Origin: an uncultured Pseudomonadota bacterium
GTDB taxonomy: Bacteria > Pseudomonadota > Gammaproteobacteria > Steroidobacterales > Steroidobacteraceae
Direction: 5' to 3'
DNA: 39,968 nucleotides
NCBI GenBank assembly: GCA_902826575.1
Contig: CADEFJ010000014.1
Span: 1 to 39,968 of the forward strand
The notes under the pieces are model-generated. The model was not told where the DNA came from. It did no database searches and saw only the letters and a list, made by a program, of their open reading frames with translations. Below, piece by piece: positions 1-8,737 of this stretch. The translations under genes were made by a program, and so were the position numbers. Positions within the stretch are counted from its first letter, which is position 1, and each line of letters begins with the position of its first letter.

Positions 1-66
1 GGCTGGAGAGCGGCGCAGAGGTCGACTTAGCGCGCGATCCGCCGTGTTCGTGCGGGTCTCGCCGAA

Positions 67-402
67 ATGTCGTGCATCGCCGGAGTCGGTGGTGGCGTGG
101 CCGGGCTGGTGCGCACCGCGCGCAGCGGCCGCCGGATCCTCGCGCTCGATGGCTGCGTCCTTGCCTGCGTGAAGGCTTGTCTCGCGCAGGCCGGTGTGGC
201 GGCTGATCGGCATCTCGTCCTCTCCGACTATGGCGTGCGCAAGCGCAAGCACGCCGACGTGGACCAGGAGCAGGCGGACCAAGTGTACGCCGATCACGTA
301 CGTTCGGAGGCCGAGGCACTGCTCGCAACAGCGGATGACCCTGCGTGCGATGCGACCGCTGCACAGGCTCCCGGGCACTGCGCCCCCGGACACGCATGCT
401 GA
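67..402 (+). CDS. DGC-domain putative zinc-binding protein, 5' end apparently frameshifted
   Basis: The frame carries the hallmark DGC motif (LALDGCVLACVKACL) followed by a DYGVRKRK-type stretch, typical of the small DGC family of putative zinc-binding proteins whose molecular role is unknown. Family members normally have another 30-40 residues with a CxGC-type cysteine motif before the segment found here. Homology-like sequence continues upstream of the ATG (GLAE before MSCIAGVGG) with no start codon and runs into a TAG at 28-30. Frame 3 upstream (bases 3-35) reads like the missing part (SGAEVDLAR), so a one-base indel near 30-36 is likely. It is either a pseudogene or a sequencing error. 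The C-terminal tail is Cys/His-rich. The stop overlaps moeA by 7 bp, implying cotranscription with molybdenum cofactor synthesis. Confidence 0.6.
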   Translation: MSCIAGVGGGVAGLVRTARSGRRILALDGCVLACVKACLAQAGVAADRHLVLSDYGVRKRKHADVDQEQADQVYADHVRSEAEALLATADDPACDATAAQAPGHCAPGHAC

Positions 403-1595
403 CGCCCGACGAGGCCGACCGGATCATCCGCGCGCAGCTGCGGGCGCTCGCAGTCGAGTCGCTGCCGTTGCTGCAATGCGCGGGCGCGGTGCTGCGCGAA
501 GACATCCGCGCCGAGCGCGATCAGCCGCCCTTCGATCGCGTGGCCATGGACGGCATTGCGCTCGCCTCGCAGGCGGTGCGTGAAGGCCGCAGGCAGTTCC
601 AGGTGCAGGGCATGCAGGCCGCCGGTGATGCGCCGCGCACGCTCGGGGATCCGACCCACTGCATCGAGATCATGACCGGCGGGGTGTTGCCGTCGGGCTG
701 CGATGCCGTGGTGCCGGTCGAGCGGATCACGCTGCGCGGCAATGTGGCGACACTCGAAGACGGGCTCGAGGTTACCGCCTGGCAGAATGTGCATCGGCGC
801 GCCAGCGACGCGCATGCCGGTGCGCGCCTGCTCGCCGCGGGCTCGATATTGCACGCACCCGACATCGCGGTCGCGGCTGGCGCCGGCCATGCGCGTCTGC
901 GCGTGGCGGCGCAGCCCGCGCTGGTCGTCGTGTCGACTGGCAACGAGCTCGTGGAGCCGGGCGAGCCGATCGCGCCCCATCAGGTGCGACGTTCGAACGC
1001 CTACGGGCTCGTGGCACAACTGCGCCTGCACGGGTACACGCGTGTCGCGGACGATCACGTGATCGACGACGCGGAGGCGTTGCGCCGCAAGCTCGAACTG
1101 CACCTCGCCACGCATGATCTGCTGATCCTGAGTGGCGGCGTGTCGGCGGGCCGACTCGATCTCGTGCCGCAGGTGCTTGCGAAAATCGGCGTGCAGCAGC
1201 ACTTCCACAAGATCGCGCAGCGGCCCGGCAAGCCGCTGTGGTTCGGTACCGCGTCATCGGGCGCCGCCGTGTTCGGCCTGCCGGGCAATCCGGTGTCGTC
1301 GTTCGTGTGCCTCGCGCGTTATGTCCTGCCGGCGCTGCGCGCCGCAGCCGGCATCGTGCCGGCACCCCCCGAGATGGTCGCGCTCGCGGCGTCCGTGCGC
1401 GTCGCGCCACCGCTCGCATACTTCCTGCCGGTGCGGCTGGCGCGCGATGCCCGCGGAGCGATCGCCGCCGCGCCGTGTCCGACGAACGGTTCCGGGGATT
1501 TCACGAGCCTCGTCGGCACCGATGGCTTCGTGCAGTTGCCTCCTGGCCCCAACGAGTACCCGGCGGGGTTTGCTGCGGCGTTCTTTCGCTGGTAA
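396..1595 (+). CDS. moeA: Molybdopterin molybdotransferase MoeA
   Basis: MoeA inserts molybdate into adenylylated molybdopterin, the last common step of molybdenum cofactor synthesis in the cytoplasm. The 399-residue frame shows the N-terminal FDRVAMDGIAL motif, the central MoCF-binding block (LSGGVSAGRLDLVP) and the C-terminal GLPGNPVSSFV motif, in the normal order and at normal length. The ATG at 396 was chosen because MLTPDEADRII matches the usual MoeA N-terminus; an in-frame ATG at 345 would add 17 atypical residues inside the upstream gene. The start overlaps the DGC frame by 7 bp. The 3' end overlaps convergent nadB by 95 bp. A molybdoenzyme such as nitrate reductase would fit the neighbouring FNR-controlled anaerobic genes, but none lies in the window. 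Confidence 0.96.
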   Translation: MLTPDEADRIIRAQLRALAVESLPLLQCAGAVLREDIRAERDQPPFDRVAMDGIALASQAVREGRRQFQVQGMQAAGDAPRTLGDPTHCIEIMTGGVLPSGCDAVVPVERITLRGNVATLEDGLEVTAWQNVHRRASDAHAGARLLAAGSILHAPDIAVAAGAGHARLRVAAQPALVVVSTGNELVEPGEPIAPHQVRRSNAYGLVAQLRLHGYTRVADDHVIDDAEALRRKLELHLATHDLLILSGGVSAGRLDLVPQVLAKIGVQQHFHKIAQRPGKPLWFGTASSGAAVFGLPGNPVSSFVCLARYVLPALRAAAGIVPAPPEMVALAASVRVAPPLAYFLPVRLARDARGAIAAAPCPTNGSGDFTSLVGTDGFVQLPPGPNEYPAGFAAAFFRW

Positions 1596-3018
1596 TCGCA
1601 GTCAGGCCGGCTCGCAGCATCGATTCGATCAGCAGCAGGCGCGCGGGGCAATCCGGCTGCGGCTGTGCACGCACGGCCGCGATGCGCACAAGGCCCTGCG
1701 CCAGCGTCACCGCGTCGCGCGCGGGACCGAGGCAACGCCACATCAGCTCGCGCAGCTCATCCTCGAGACTCTCGCCCGCAGAGGCGCAGGGTGCCGCCGC
1801 GTGGATCGCGGGTGCGCGGGGCGCAAGTTCGGAGCTCGCCGATGGCGAGCCGCGCGTGTGCGCAAGCGCCTCTCCCAGCCGCCGGCCGAACACGACGGCT
1901 TCCAGCAGCGAATTGCTCGCCAGCCGATTCGCGCCGTGCAGGCCCGTGCAGGCGACTTCGCCGACGGCCCACAAATGCGGCACGCTCGTACGGCCGTCGA
2001 GGTCCACCGCGATGCCGCCCATGTGATAGTGCGCGGCACAGGTCACGGGGATCGGCTCGCGATGCGGATCGATGCCATGCGCGAGGCACTGCCGCCACGC
2101 GGACGGAAACGCGTGTGCGACATCCGTGCCGCGCAGTGACGTCGCATCAAGCCATACGTTCCCGCCCGCCACCTGCGCGGCATGCACGATGCCGGCGACC
2201 ACATCGCGCGGCGCGAGATCGCCGAGCGGATGCGCCGCGGCCATCAAGCGGTGCCCGCGATCGTCTATCAGGCGCGCTCCCGCACCGCGCAAGGCTTCGG
2301 AAATGAGTGGCAACGGATTCGCGGCCACGGCGAGTGCCGTGGGATGAAACTGCACCGCGGCAAGCTGCTCGCAGCGGGCGCCAATCGCGAGTGCCATCGC
2401 AAGGCCGTCGCCACGCGCGACCGGGGGGTTCGTGGTGCGACTGTACAGCCCGCCGATTCCGCCAGTCGCAATGACGACGTCACGGGCACGCACCGTGACC
2501 GGCAATCCGTCGGCGGAGATTGCCGCGGCCCCGCCTGCCCCGCCCGCACACCGAAGCAGGCTGTGTGCCTGCACGCGCGGCAGCCATTCGATGTGCGGGG
2601 CGTCAGCGGCCTCGAGTCGCAGCGCCCGCATGATCGCCTCGCCGGTGGCATCGCCACCGGCATGCAGCACGCGCGGCCGGCTGTGCGCAGCTTCGAGGTG
2701 CAAAGACCAGTCTGCGCCGGTGCGCGCGAAGCGCACGCCGCGCGACTCGAGCCAGGCGATGGCCGCGGGTGCGCGCTCGCACGCAAACTGCACTGCGCTG
2801 TCATCGTTGAGTGCATGTCCAGCGCGGCGCGTGTCCTCGGCGTGCAACTGCGGCGAATCATCGTGGCCCACCGCCGCGGCGATGCCGCCCTGGGCCAGTT
2901 CGCTGGCGGTGCCGGCCGCGTGCAGCACGCACACGCGACGTCCGCGGGCGCTCAACGCCGTGACCAGGCCGGCGGCCCCGGCACCGATCACCAGCAGATC
3001 CGTGTCGAGCGTGATCAA
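1501..3018 (-). CDS. nadB: L-aspartate oxidase NadB
   Basis: NadB is the FAD enzyme that oxidises L-aspartate to iminoaspartate, the first step of de novo NAD synthesis; in E. coli it can use oxygen or fumarate. The N-terminal dinucleotide-binding fingerprint (VIGAGAAGL) is at residues ~8-16, followed by SELAQGGIAAAV, the HPTAL region and the HYHMGGIAVD and ANRLASNSLLE blocks of the succinate dehydrogenase/NadB flavoprotein family. Length is 505 residues, normal for the family. The start is a TTG at 3018: nothing upstream in frame has NadB homology, and TTGA overlaps the nadA stop by 4 bp, matching the coupling style of this operon. Its product feeds NadA directly. The 3' end overlaps moeA by 95 bp on the other strand. 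Confidence 0.95.
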   Translation of the reverse strand: MITLDTDLLVIGAGAAGLVTALSARGRRVCVLHAAGTASELAQGGIAAAVGHDDSPQLHAEDTRRAGHALNDDSAVQFACERAPAAIAWLESRGVRFARTGADWSLHLEAAHSRPRVLHAGGDATGEAIMRALRLEAADAPHIEWLPRVQAHSLLRCAGGAGGAAAISADGLPVTVRARDVVIATGGIGGLYSRTTNPPVARGDGLAMALAIGARCEQLAAVQFHPTALAVAANPLPLISEALRGAGARLIDDRGHRLMAAAHPLGDLAPRDVVAGIVHAAQVAGGNVWLDATSLRGTDVAHAFPSAWRQCLAHGIDPHREPIPVTCAAHYHMGGIAVDLDGRTSVPHLWAVGEVACTGLHGANRLASNSLLEAVVFGRRLGEALAHTRGSPSASSELAPRAPAIHAAAPCASAGESLEDELRELMWRCLGPARDAVTLAQGLVRIAAVRAQPQPDCPARLLLIESMLRAGLTAITSERTPQQTPPGTRWGQEATARSHRCRRGS

Positions 3019-4031
3019 GGGCCGCGCGGGCGGCCGAGTTCGAGCATGCGCTCCACGGCCCGGCGCGCACCGCTCGCGATGGCGTCCGGGACCTCGATGG
3101 CAGGGCCGAGCCGCTCGAGGCTGGCGCGCACGGCGGGCAACGTGATGCGTTGCATGTGCGGACAAAGGTTGCAGGGGCGCAGGAAGGCCGTGCGCGGAAA
3201 CGCCCCCGCGATATTGTCGGCCATCGAGCACTCGGTGATCAGCACCGCGCGCTCGGGCTGCTCGCGCTCTAGCGCTGCGAGCATGCCCGATGTCGAGCCG
3301 ACATAGTCGGCGGCGTCCTGCACGTCGCGCGGACACTCGGGGTGTGCGAGCACATAGGCTTGTGTCGCTTGCCGATACTCCCGCACTTCCTGGCCCGTGA
3401 AGCGTTCATGCACTTCGCAATGGCCCTGCCACGGGATGATGCGCACGCTGGTGTGGGCTGCAACGTGCGCCGCGAGATACTCGTCCGGCACGAAGATGAC
3501 TTCCGGCGCGCCGAAGCTCTCGACGACGAGTTGCGCGTTCGACGAAGTGCAGCAGGCATCGCACTCGCTCTTCACCGCAGCGCTCGTGTTCACGTAGCAC
3601 ACCACTGGCACGCCGGGGTGTCGCCGGCGCAGTTCCCGAATGTCCTCGGGCGTAATCGATTCGGCCAGCGAGCAACCGGCTTCGAGGTCGGGCAGCAGCA
3701 CGGTCTTTTCCGGCGCGAGCAGCTTGGCGGTCTCCGCCATGAAGCGCACGCCGCACATCACGATGACGTCGGCGGTCGATCGGGCGGCCTGCCGGGCCAG
3801 TTCGAGGGAGTCGCCGTGGAAGTCGGCGATGCCATGGAAGATTTCCGGCCGCTGGTAGTTGTGCGCGAGCACGACGGCGTTGCGCTCGCGCTTGAGCGCC
3901 TCGATGGCGGCAATCAGCTCGTAGTGTGCCCGCCACTCGACGACGGGCATCAGCCGCGCGACACGCTGGTAGCGCTGCGCGTGCTGTGCGGCGTCGTAGT
4001 GCAGTCCGGTCGAAGGGGCGGCCGCGTTCAC
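3015..4031 (-). CDS. nadA: Quinolinate synthase NadA
   Basis: NadA condenses iminoaspartate with dihydroxyacetone phosphate to quinolinate using an oxygen-sensitive [4Fe-4S] cluster. The 338-residue protein has the three conserved cysteine contexts: AGCSLAES (Cys120), HPECP (Cys233) and CNLCPHM (Cys290), plus the [10 protein letters not shown] and TSSNA motifs. The start is a GTG at 4031 whose bases GTGA overlap the fabB stop by 4 bp; the first in-frame Met (residue 28) would cut into the N-terminal region. It lies directly before nadB, its substrate supplier. The arrangement fabA-fabB-nadA-nadB implies shared expression, possibly boosted without oxygen by the FNR-type box before fabA. Confidence 0.96.
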   Translation of the reverse strand: MNAAAPSTGLHYDAAQHAQRYQRVARLMPVVEWRAHYELIAAIEALKRERNAVVLAHNYQRPEIFHGIADFHGDSLELARQAARSTADVIVMCGVRFMAETAKLLAPEKTVLLPDLEAGCSLAESITPEDIRELRRRHPGVPVVCYVNTSAAVKSECDACCTSSNAQLVVESFGAPEVIFVPDEYLAAHVAAHTSVRIIPWQGHCEVHERFTGQEVREYRQATQAYVLAHPECPRDVQDAADYVGSTSGMLAALEREQPERAVLITECSMADNIAGAFPRTAFLRPCNLCPHMQRITLPAVRASLERLGPAIEVPDAIASGARRAVERMLELGRPRGP

Positions 4032-5236
4032 AGCCGGCTGAAGACGAGCGATGCGTTCGTGCCGCCGAAGCCGAAGCTGTTCGACATCACGGTCTGCACG
4101 CGCATCGGCCGCGTCTCCCTCAGGATCGGGTAATCGGCGCAGGCCGGATCGAGCTCATCGATATTGGCCGAGCCGGCGAGAAAGCCATCGCGCAGCATCA
4201 GCAGCGTATAGATCGCCTCGTGCACGCCGGCGGCACCAAGCGAATGGCCGGACAGGGATTTGGTCGAGGAGAGGAGCGGCAGGTCGAAGCCGAACACTTC
4301 GCGGACCGCATTGAGTTCGATCACGTCGCCGAGCGGTGTCGACGTGCCGTGCGCGTTCACGTAATCCACCGGGTGCGCGACCCCGCTGAGCGCCTGGCGC
4401 ATGCAGCGCACCGCACCTTCGCCCGAGGGCTGCACCATGTCCGCACCGTCCGCGGTGACGCCGAAGCCGACGAGTTCGGCAAGGATCGGCGCGCCGCGTG
4501 CCTGCGCGTGCTCGAGCGATTCGAGCACGAGCATGCCACCGCCGCTCGCGATCACGAAGCCGTCACGGCCTGCATCGTAAGCGCGCGAGGCGAGTTCCGG
4601 CGTGTCGTTGCGCGCCGTCGACAGCGCGCCCATGGCGTCGAACAGCGCCGTGAGCGACCAGTGCTCCTCCTCGCCGCCGCCGCAGAACATGACATCCTGG
4701 TTGCCCCAGCGTATCTGTTCGGCGGCAGCTCCGATGCAATGTGCGCTCGTCGCGCAGGCCGAGGTCAGCGAGTAGCAGACACCCTTCACATGGAAGCTCG
4801 TCGCGAGGCACGCGGCAACCGTGCTGCACATCGTGCGCGGCACGCGCGTAGCGCCCACTTTCCGCAGGCCGCGTGCGCGCAGCGTGTCGGCCGCCTCGAC
4901 GATATTCGCAGGCGAGCCGCCGCCGGAGCCGGCAATCAGGCCGGTGCGCGGATGGCTGATCTGCGCCTCGGTGAGGCCGCTGTCCGCGATCGCGCGCGCC
5001 ATCGCAATCGCGGCGAACGCCGCCGCGTCGCCCATGAATCGCAGGTCGCGACGATCGAGGTGATCGCCGACCACGATCTGCGGGACACCCGCGACGTGGC
5101 TGCGCAGGCCGGCTGCTGGATAGTCCGGCATGGCGCGGATGCCCGAGCGGCCCTCGGCGAGTGACTTGCTGACCGTGGCGGCATCGTTTCCGAGGCAGGA
5201 CACGATGCCGAATCCAGTGACCACCACGCGACGCAT
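4028..5236 (-). CDS. fabB: 3-oxoacyl-ACP synthase I FabB
   Basis: FabB is the beta-ketoacyl-ACP synthase that elongates cis-3-decenoyl-ACP in the anaerobic route to unsaturated fatty acids. The Cys-His-His triad is visible: Cys161 in [11 protein letters not shown], His296 in [11 protein letters not shown] and His331 in [12 protein letters not shown]. The length of 402 residues and the N-terminus [13 protein letters not shown] are normal for FabB and differ from typical FabF. The ATG at 5236 shares one base with the fabA stop (TGATG), so fabA and fabB are translationally coupled as in many Gammaproteobacteria. Downstream, nadA overlaps it by 4 bp. Confidence 0.97.
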   Translation of the reverse strand: MRRVVVTGFGIVSCLGNDAATVSKSLAEGRSGIRAMPDYPAAGLRSHVAGVPQIVVGDHLDRRDLRFMGDAAAFAAIAMARAIADSGLTEAQISHPRTGLIAGSGGGSPANIVEAADTLRARGLRKVGATRVPRTMCSTVAACLATSFHVKGVCYSLTSACATSAHCIGAAAEQIRWGNQDVMFCGGGEEEHWSLTALFDAMGALSTARNDTPELASRAYDAGRDGFVIASGGGMLVLESLEHAQARGAPILAELVGFGVTADGADMVQPSGEGAVRCMRQALSGVAHPVDYVNAHGTSTPLGDVIELNAVREVFGFDLPLLSSTKSLSGHSLGAAGVHEAIYTLLMLRDGFLAGSANIDELDPACADYPILRETRPMRVQTVMSNSFGFGGTNASLVFSRL

Positions 5237-5787
5237 CAGACGGCCTCGGGCAGGTTGAACAGGCCGACACGCAGCCCTTCAGCCGTGTAGATCTTCTCGC
5301 CGTCCGCGAACAGCGCGGCGTCGCCCACGATCATCACGAGACGTCGCTCGATCACGCGCTTGATGTCGATCTGGTACTGGACGAGTTTCACGGTCGGCAG
5401 CACCTGGCCAGTAAAGCGCACGGCATCGACGCCGAGCGCGCGCCCGAGGCCGCGATGACCGCTCCACGAAAGATGAAAGCCGATCAGCTGCCACATCGCA
5501 TCGAGACCGAGGCAGCCCGGCATCACGGGGTCGCCGATGAAATGGCATTGGAAGAACCACAGCGAGGGGTCGATGTCGAGTTCGGCGCGGATCTCGCCGG
5601 CGCCATGGGCGCCTCCCTCTGACGAGATCAGGCTGATCCGGTCGACCATGAGCATTGGCGGGCTCGGTAGCCGCGGCCTGCCGGGACCGAACAGGGTGCC
5701 TGCGCCACTGGCGATCAGCTCCTCTTTGGTGAAGCTGCTTTGCCGACGCGCTTCTGCGGCGTGTGCCGCTGTGCTGCTGGGTAACAT
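5236..5787 (-). CDS. fabA: 3-hydroxydecanoyl-ACP dehydratase/isomerase FabA
   Basis: FabA dehydrates 3-hydroxydecanoyl-ACP and isomerises trans-2 to cis-3-decenoyl-ACP, the branch point that makes unsaturated fatty acids without oxygen. The signature [20 protein letters not shown] holds catalytic His82 and Asp96. At 183 residues it is slightly longer than the E. coli protein at the N-terminus. The ATG at 5787 is the only start codon compatible with the family's SYTKE-type N-terminal block (here SSFTKEEL at residues 17-24). It lies 7 bp after the ubiD stop. No Shine-Dalgarno sequence is visible, but a TGTAAT hexamer (5794-5799) and an FNR-type box (5822-5835) are positioned so that transcription would begin on this ATG. 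Confidence 0.97.
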   Translation of the reverse strand: MLPSSTAAHAAEARRQSSFTKEELIASGAGTLFGPGRPRLPSPPMLMVDRISLISSEGGAHGAGEIRAELDIDPSLWFFQCHFIGDPVMPGCLGLDAMWQLIGFHLSWSGHRGLGRALGVDAVRFTGQVLPTVKLVQYQIDIKRVIERRLVMIVGDAALFADGEKIYTAEGLRVGLFNLPEAV

Positions 5788-5793
5788 GGGCCG

Positions 5794-5835
5794 ATTACAT
5801 CCCGAGGCCGGCCCGCGCGCGTTGATGTGGGTCAA
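5794..5835 (-). promoter_or_regulatory. Predicted class II FNR promoter of fabA-fabB-nadA-nadB
   Basis: Read on the minus strand, TTGACCCACATCAA (5822-5835) matches 9 of the 10 conserved bases of the FNR/ANR consensus TTGAT-N4-ATCAA. A TGTAAT -10 hexamer (5794-5799, 5 of 6 to consensus) follows. With the box centre at -41.5, +1 falls at 5787, the A of the fabA ATG. The box lies inside the last codons of ubiD. The FNR consensus and the -41.5 geometry are established; use of this site is inferred. Confidence 0.55.
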
Positions 5836-7291
5836 ACAGTTCGGCCCACATCGCGTCGGTGCGCTGCACCACATCCGGGCTCATCGCGAGCGGGCGGCCC
5901 CAGCTGCGACGCGTCTCGGCGGGCCATTTGTTCGTCGCGTCGATGCCGAGCTTCGAGCCGAGGCCGGCGATCGGGCTCGCGAAGTCGAGATAATCGATCG
6001 GGCTGCGCCGCACGAGGTGCGTGTCGCGCGCCGGATCGACCCGGGTCGATATGGCCCAGACCACCTCCTGCCAGTTGCGCACGTCGATGTCATCGTCGGT
6101 CACGATCACGAACTTCGTGTAGAGGAACTGTCGCAGGCTCGACCATACGGCCTGCATGATCTGGCGCGCATGGCCGGGGTAGGCCTTGCGGATGCTCACG
6201 ACCGCGATGCGATACGAGCAAGCCTCGGGCGGCAGGTGGAAATCGACGATCTCCGGAAAGCTCCGCTGCAGCATCGGAACGAACATTTCATTCAGTGACA
6301 TCGCGAGGACGGAGGGCTCGTCCCACGGCGAGCGGCCCATGTAGCCACCGTGATAGAACGCCTGCCTTCTCATCGAAACCCGCTCGACGGTGAGTACCGG
6401 AAAGCGCGCCTGGCTGTTGTAGTAGCCGGTGTGATCGCCGAACGGGCCCTCGAGCGCCTCGTCATCCGGTGCGATGTGGCCCTCGAGCACGATCTCGGCA
6501 CTGGCGCAGACATCGAGACCGATGCTGCTGCGAAACACCTCACTGCGCCGGCGACGCAGCAGGCCGGCAAACTGATACTCGGACACGCTGTCGGGAATGG
6601 GTGTGGTCGCGGCGATCAGCAGCGCAGGGTCCGCGCCGATCATGACGGCCGCCGGGAACGGTTTGCCGGGCTTGTCGCGCTGCCAGTCGCGGAAGTCGAG
6701 TGCGCCACCGCGATGCGACAGCCAGCGCATGATCACGCGATTCGCGCCGATCACCTGCTGGCGATAGGGCGCCACGTTCTGGCGCGGCTTGCGCGTGCCC
6801 CGCGTCACCACCAGGCCCCAGGTGATCAGCGGGCCCGCATCCTCCGGCCAGCAGGTCCAGATCGGCAGCTGCGTCAGGTCGACGTCGGGTCCAACCTGCA
6901 CGGTTTCATGGTCGGGCCGGTGGGTCACGGTGCGCGGCGACGCCTTGAGCAGCGGCAGCAGCGCAGGCAGCTGGCCGAGCGCTTCGCGCGGGCGGTCCGG
7001 CCAGTGCGGTTCGCGCAGGAATGCGAGGGTCGAGCCGATCTCGCGGAACTGCTTGACGCTGTCGTAGCCGAGCGCCGCGGCCACGCGCCGCTGGGTGCCG
7101 AACAGATTGCCGAGTACCGGCATGGTCGAGCCGCGCGGCTGCTCGAACCACAGTGCCGGCCCGCCGGCCTTGAGGCTCCGCTGGCACAGGTCAGTCATTT
7201 CGAAGCGCGGATCGACGGGGAAGGGCACGCGCTTCAGGTCGCCGCTGCGCTCGAGCGACTGCACGAAGTCGCGAAGGCTCGCGTGGGTCAC
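5795..7291 (-). CDS. ubiD: 4-hydroxy-3-polyprenylbenzoate decarboxylase UbiD
   Basis: UbiD uses prenylated FMN (made by UbiX, not in this window) to decarboxylate 3-polyprenyl-4-hydroxybenzoate in ubiquinone synthesis; the step needs no oxygen. Family blocks are clear: [19 protein letters not shown], the acidic EIVLEG and [11 protein letters not shown] segments that carry the catalytic Glu-Arg network, and a conserved C-terminal ATNKWPAE. The GTG at 7291 ([14 protein letters not shown]) is preferred because UbiD proteins start near the LRDF block, giving 498 residues; the ATG at 7381 would add 30 low-complexity residues and extend past the shared promoter region. It heads ubiD-fabA-fabB-nadAB. 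The upstream FNR-type box at 7343-7356 is shared with divergent ubiT. Confidence 0.95.
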   Translation of the reverse strand: MTHASLRDFVQSLERSGDLKRVPFPVDPRFEMTDLCQRSLKAGGPALWFEQPRGSTMPVLGNLFGTQRRVAAALGYDSVKQFREIGSTLAFLREPHWPDRPREALGQLPALLPLLKASPRTVTHRPDHETVQVGPDVDLTQLPIWTCWPEDAGPLITWGLVVTRGTRKPRQNVAPYRQQVIGANRVIMRWLSHRGGALDFRDWQRDKPGKPFPAAVMIGADPALLIAATTPIPDSVSEYQFAGLLRRRRSEVFRSSIGLDVCASAEIVLEGHIAPDDEALEGPFGDHTGYYNSQARFPVLTVERVSMRRQAFYHGGYMGRSPWDEPSVLAMSLNEMFVPMLQRSFPEIVDFHLPPEACSYRIAVVSIRKAYPGHARQIMQAVWSSLRQFLYTKFVIVTDDDIDVRNWQEVVWAISTRVDPARDTHLVRRSPIDYLDFASPIAGLGSKLGIDATNKWPAETRRSWGRPLAMSPDVVQRTDAMWAELFDPHQRARAGLGM

Positions 7292-7342
7292 CGGAGCGCC
7301 TGCCGGTGGATGCGTCGCAACGCCTCCGGGCTGTTGCGCGTG

Positions 7343-7356
7343 TTGACCGGGATCAA
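7343..7356. promoter_or_regulatory. FNR-type box shared by divergent ubiD and ubiT
   Basis: TTGACCGGGATCAA matches 9 of 10 conserved FNR-box bases and is palindromic. Centred at 7349.5, a class II geometry gives +1 near 7391 for ubiT (23 nt before its ATG at 7414) and near 7308 for ubiD (17 nt before its GTG at 7291). One site could thus serve both genes. The -10 sequences on both sides are weak, as is common for activated promoters. In E. coli the ubiUVT genes are known to be linked to FNR and anaerobiosis; the extension to ubiD here is inference. Confidence 0.6.
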
Positions 7357-7413
7357 GCCGTGATGCGCGCGTCCATGGCATGAATGGCGGGTCCGCTTCC
7401 GCGCGAGCCCGTC

Positions 7414-7944
7414 ATGCCGCCCGACACGATTGCCATTGCCCACCAGGTCCTGCGCCGCGCGCCGGCGCCGTTGCAGGCGAGGCTGCTTGCGCTCGCGATC
7501 AACCAGTTGCTGCGCGGCCAGGCGCTCGCGGGCCGGCTCGACGAACTCGCGGGCAAGTGCTTCTGCCTGCGCGTCGAGGACATTCCGCTCGCGCTGTGCT
7601 TCGAGGTCGCGGGTGGCGGACTGCGGCCCTCGAGCGGAGCGCCGCACGTGACGATTCGCGGGACGCTGCAGGACTTCGTCGATCTCGCACGCCGCCGGGA
7701 AGATCCCGACACGCTCTTCTTCCAGCGTCGTCTCGCCGTCGAAGGGGAAACCGAGACCGGACTGCACCTGAAGAATCTGCTCGACGGCTGGGAGTACGAC
7801 TTGCCGGAGCACTTGCGCGCCGTGCTGCCAGGTCCGCTCGCGGGTCTCACCCTGCATGCTCTATCCCGGCTTCGCCCCGCAGGTAGCCGTCGCAATAGCC
7901 GCCCGGCAGCGAAGGCTCCGGGAACGTGGCAACTGCGCCCGTAG
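7414..7944 (+). CDS. ubiT: UbiT, SCP2-domain factor for anaerobic ubiquinone synthesis
   Basis: UbiT is a lipid-binding SCP2-fold accessory protein needed for oxygen-independent ubiquinone synthesis, acting with the UbiU-UbiV hydroxylase. The 176-residue protein has the SCP2 core (residues ~30-130) with the diagnostic block DPDTLFFQRRLAVEGETE and LHLKNLLD near residues 93-120. Two in-frame ATGs exist, 7384 and 7414. The second is chosen because it gives MPPDTIAIAHQVLRRAP, close to normal family length, and because the predicted FNR-dependent +1 (about 7391) lies downstream of the first. The C-terminal ~32 residues are Arg/Pro-rich and lie over convergent ubiV (98 bp overlap). It sits between ubiD and ubiUV, so the anaerobic pathway genes are contiguous. 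Confidence 0.9.
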   Translation: MPPDTIAIAHQVLRRAPAPLQARLLALAINQLLRGQALAGRLDELAGKCFCLRVEDIPLALCFEVAGGGLRPSSGAPHVTIRGTLQDFVDLARRREDPDTLFFQRRLAVEGETETGLHLKNLLDGWEYDLPEHLRAVLPGPLAGLTLHALSRLRPAGSRRNSRPAAKAPGTWQLRP

Positions 7945-8737
7945 TATCCAGCGCGGTTCGAAATGCATGGATCACCGCCGCAAAATCCCGCGACTGCGGC
8001 GAAAGCCGCAGGATGTCGACGCCGGCGGCGCGCAGCTCAGCGACATTGTCCGACAGGTTCTGCACCGCGGCGGATTGAGTCTGGATGCCGTTCAGCGTGA
8101 GGAAAGGCTGATCGTCACGCGAGAAGAGCGTGATGCCGTCGGGGTAGTTGCCGCAGATGAACCCGCAGTCATCCTTGGGCAGATCGTGGGAACGTGCCGT
8201 GAAGCAGCGCGCCGAGAAGGCGAGCGGCAGGCGGCCGTAGGCGAACACTTCGATCTCGAGCCCGGCCGGGCGGGCCGCACCGAGCGCGGCGATCGTGGCG
8301 AGCGGCAGCTCGACAGGCGCCACCCAGCGTCGTGCGCCGTGCGCCGCCATCCACTGCAGCGTGGCGTCGTTGTAGATGTTGAGGTGCGGTCCGGCGACGA
8401 ACGGGCGGCCGGCGGCGTACTGCACGACCGCCATGTCGTTGGCCTCGAGGCGCCCGCCCGAGGTGTCGACGATGCGCACCATCGTCGCAAGTTCCGATTC
8501 GGCCTCGATGAGTGCAAGGGTCGAGTAGACGACTTCCTTGCCGGCATTCTCGAGTGCGTGCGCGACCATCGGCCAGTCCTCACGCTGCAGCACGCGCCGC
8601 TTGCTGCACACGACTTCGCCGAGATAGACGATATCGACTGGGGCGTCGCACAGGGCGGCGTAGAAATCGAGCGCCGCGCGGCGCTCCCACAGATAGAGAA
8701 TCGGACCGACGGCTAGTTTCATGCGATGCCCGTTCAT
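7847..8737 (-). CDS. ubiV: UbiV, U32-family partner of the anaerobic ubiquinone hydroxylase
   Basis: UbiV is a [4Fe-4S] protein of the U32 peptidase family that forms a complex with UbiU and carries out ring hydroxylation in ubiquinone synthesis without O2. Visible features, numbered from MKLAVG (ATG 8722), are Cys39 in GEVVCSKRR, Cys173 in SARCFTARS, and Cys186 and Cys190 in DDCGFICGNYPDG, the expected cluster ligands, with the C-terminal RLSPQ motif. The 8722 ATG matches the E. coli N-terminus (291 residues). The ATG at 8737 adds MNGHR and overlaps the ubiU stop as ATGA; it is listed because such overlaps are the rule here, but 8722 is equally possible. It forms an operon with ubiU. Confidence 0.94.
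   Translation of the reverse strand: MNGHRMKLAVGPILYLWERRAALDFYAALCDAPVDIVYLGEVVCSKRRVLQREDWPMVAHALENAGKEVVYSTLALIEAESELATMVRIVDTSGGRLEANDMAVVQYAAGRPFVAGPHLNIYNDATLQWMAAHGARRWVAPVELPLATIAALGAARPAGLEIEVFAYGRLPLAFSARCFTARSHDLPKDDCGFICGNYPDGITLFSRDDQPFLTLNGIQTQSAAVQNLSDNVAELRAAGVDILRLSPQSRDFAAVIHAFRTALDTTGAVATFPEPSLPGGYCDGYLRGEAGIEHAG

Noticed and set aside
3926-5164. A 412-codon plus-strand frame opposite fabB
   Set aside because: Shadow of FabB; no ribosome site or recognisable motif.
7288-7857. A minus-strand frame opposite ubiT
   Set aside because: Shadow of ubiT, whose plus-strand product has a clear SCP2/UbiT pattern.
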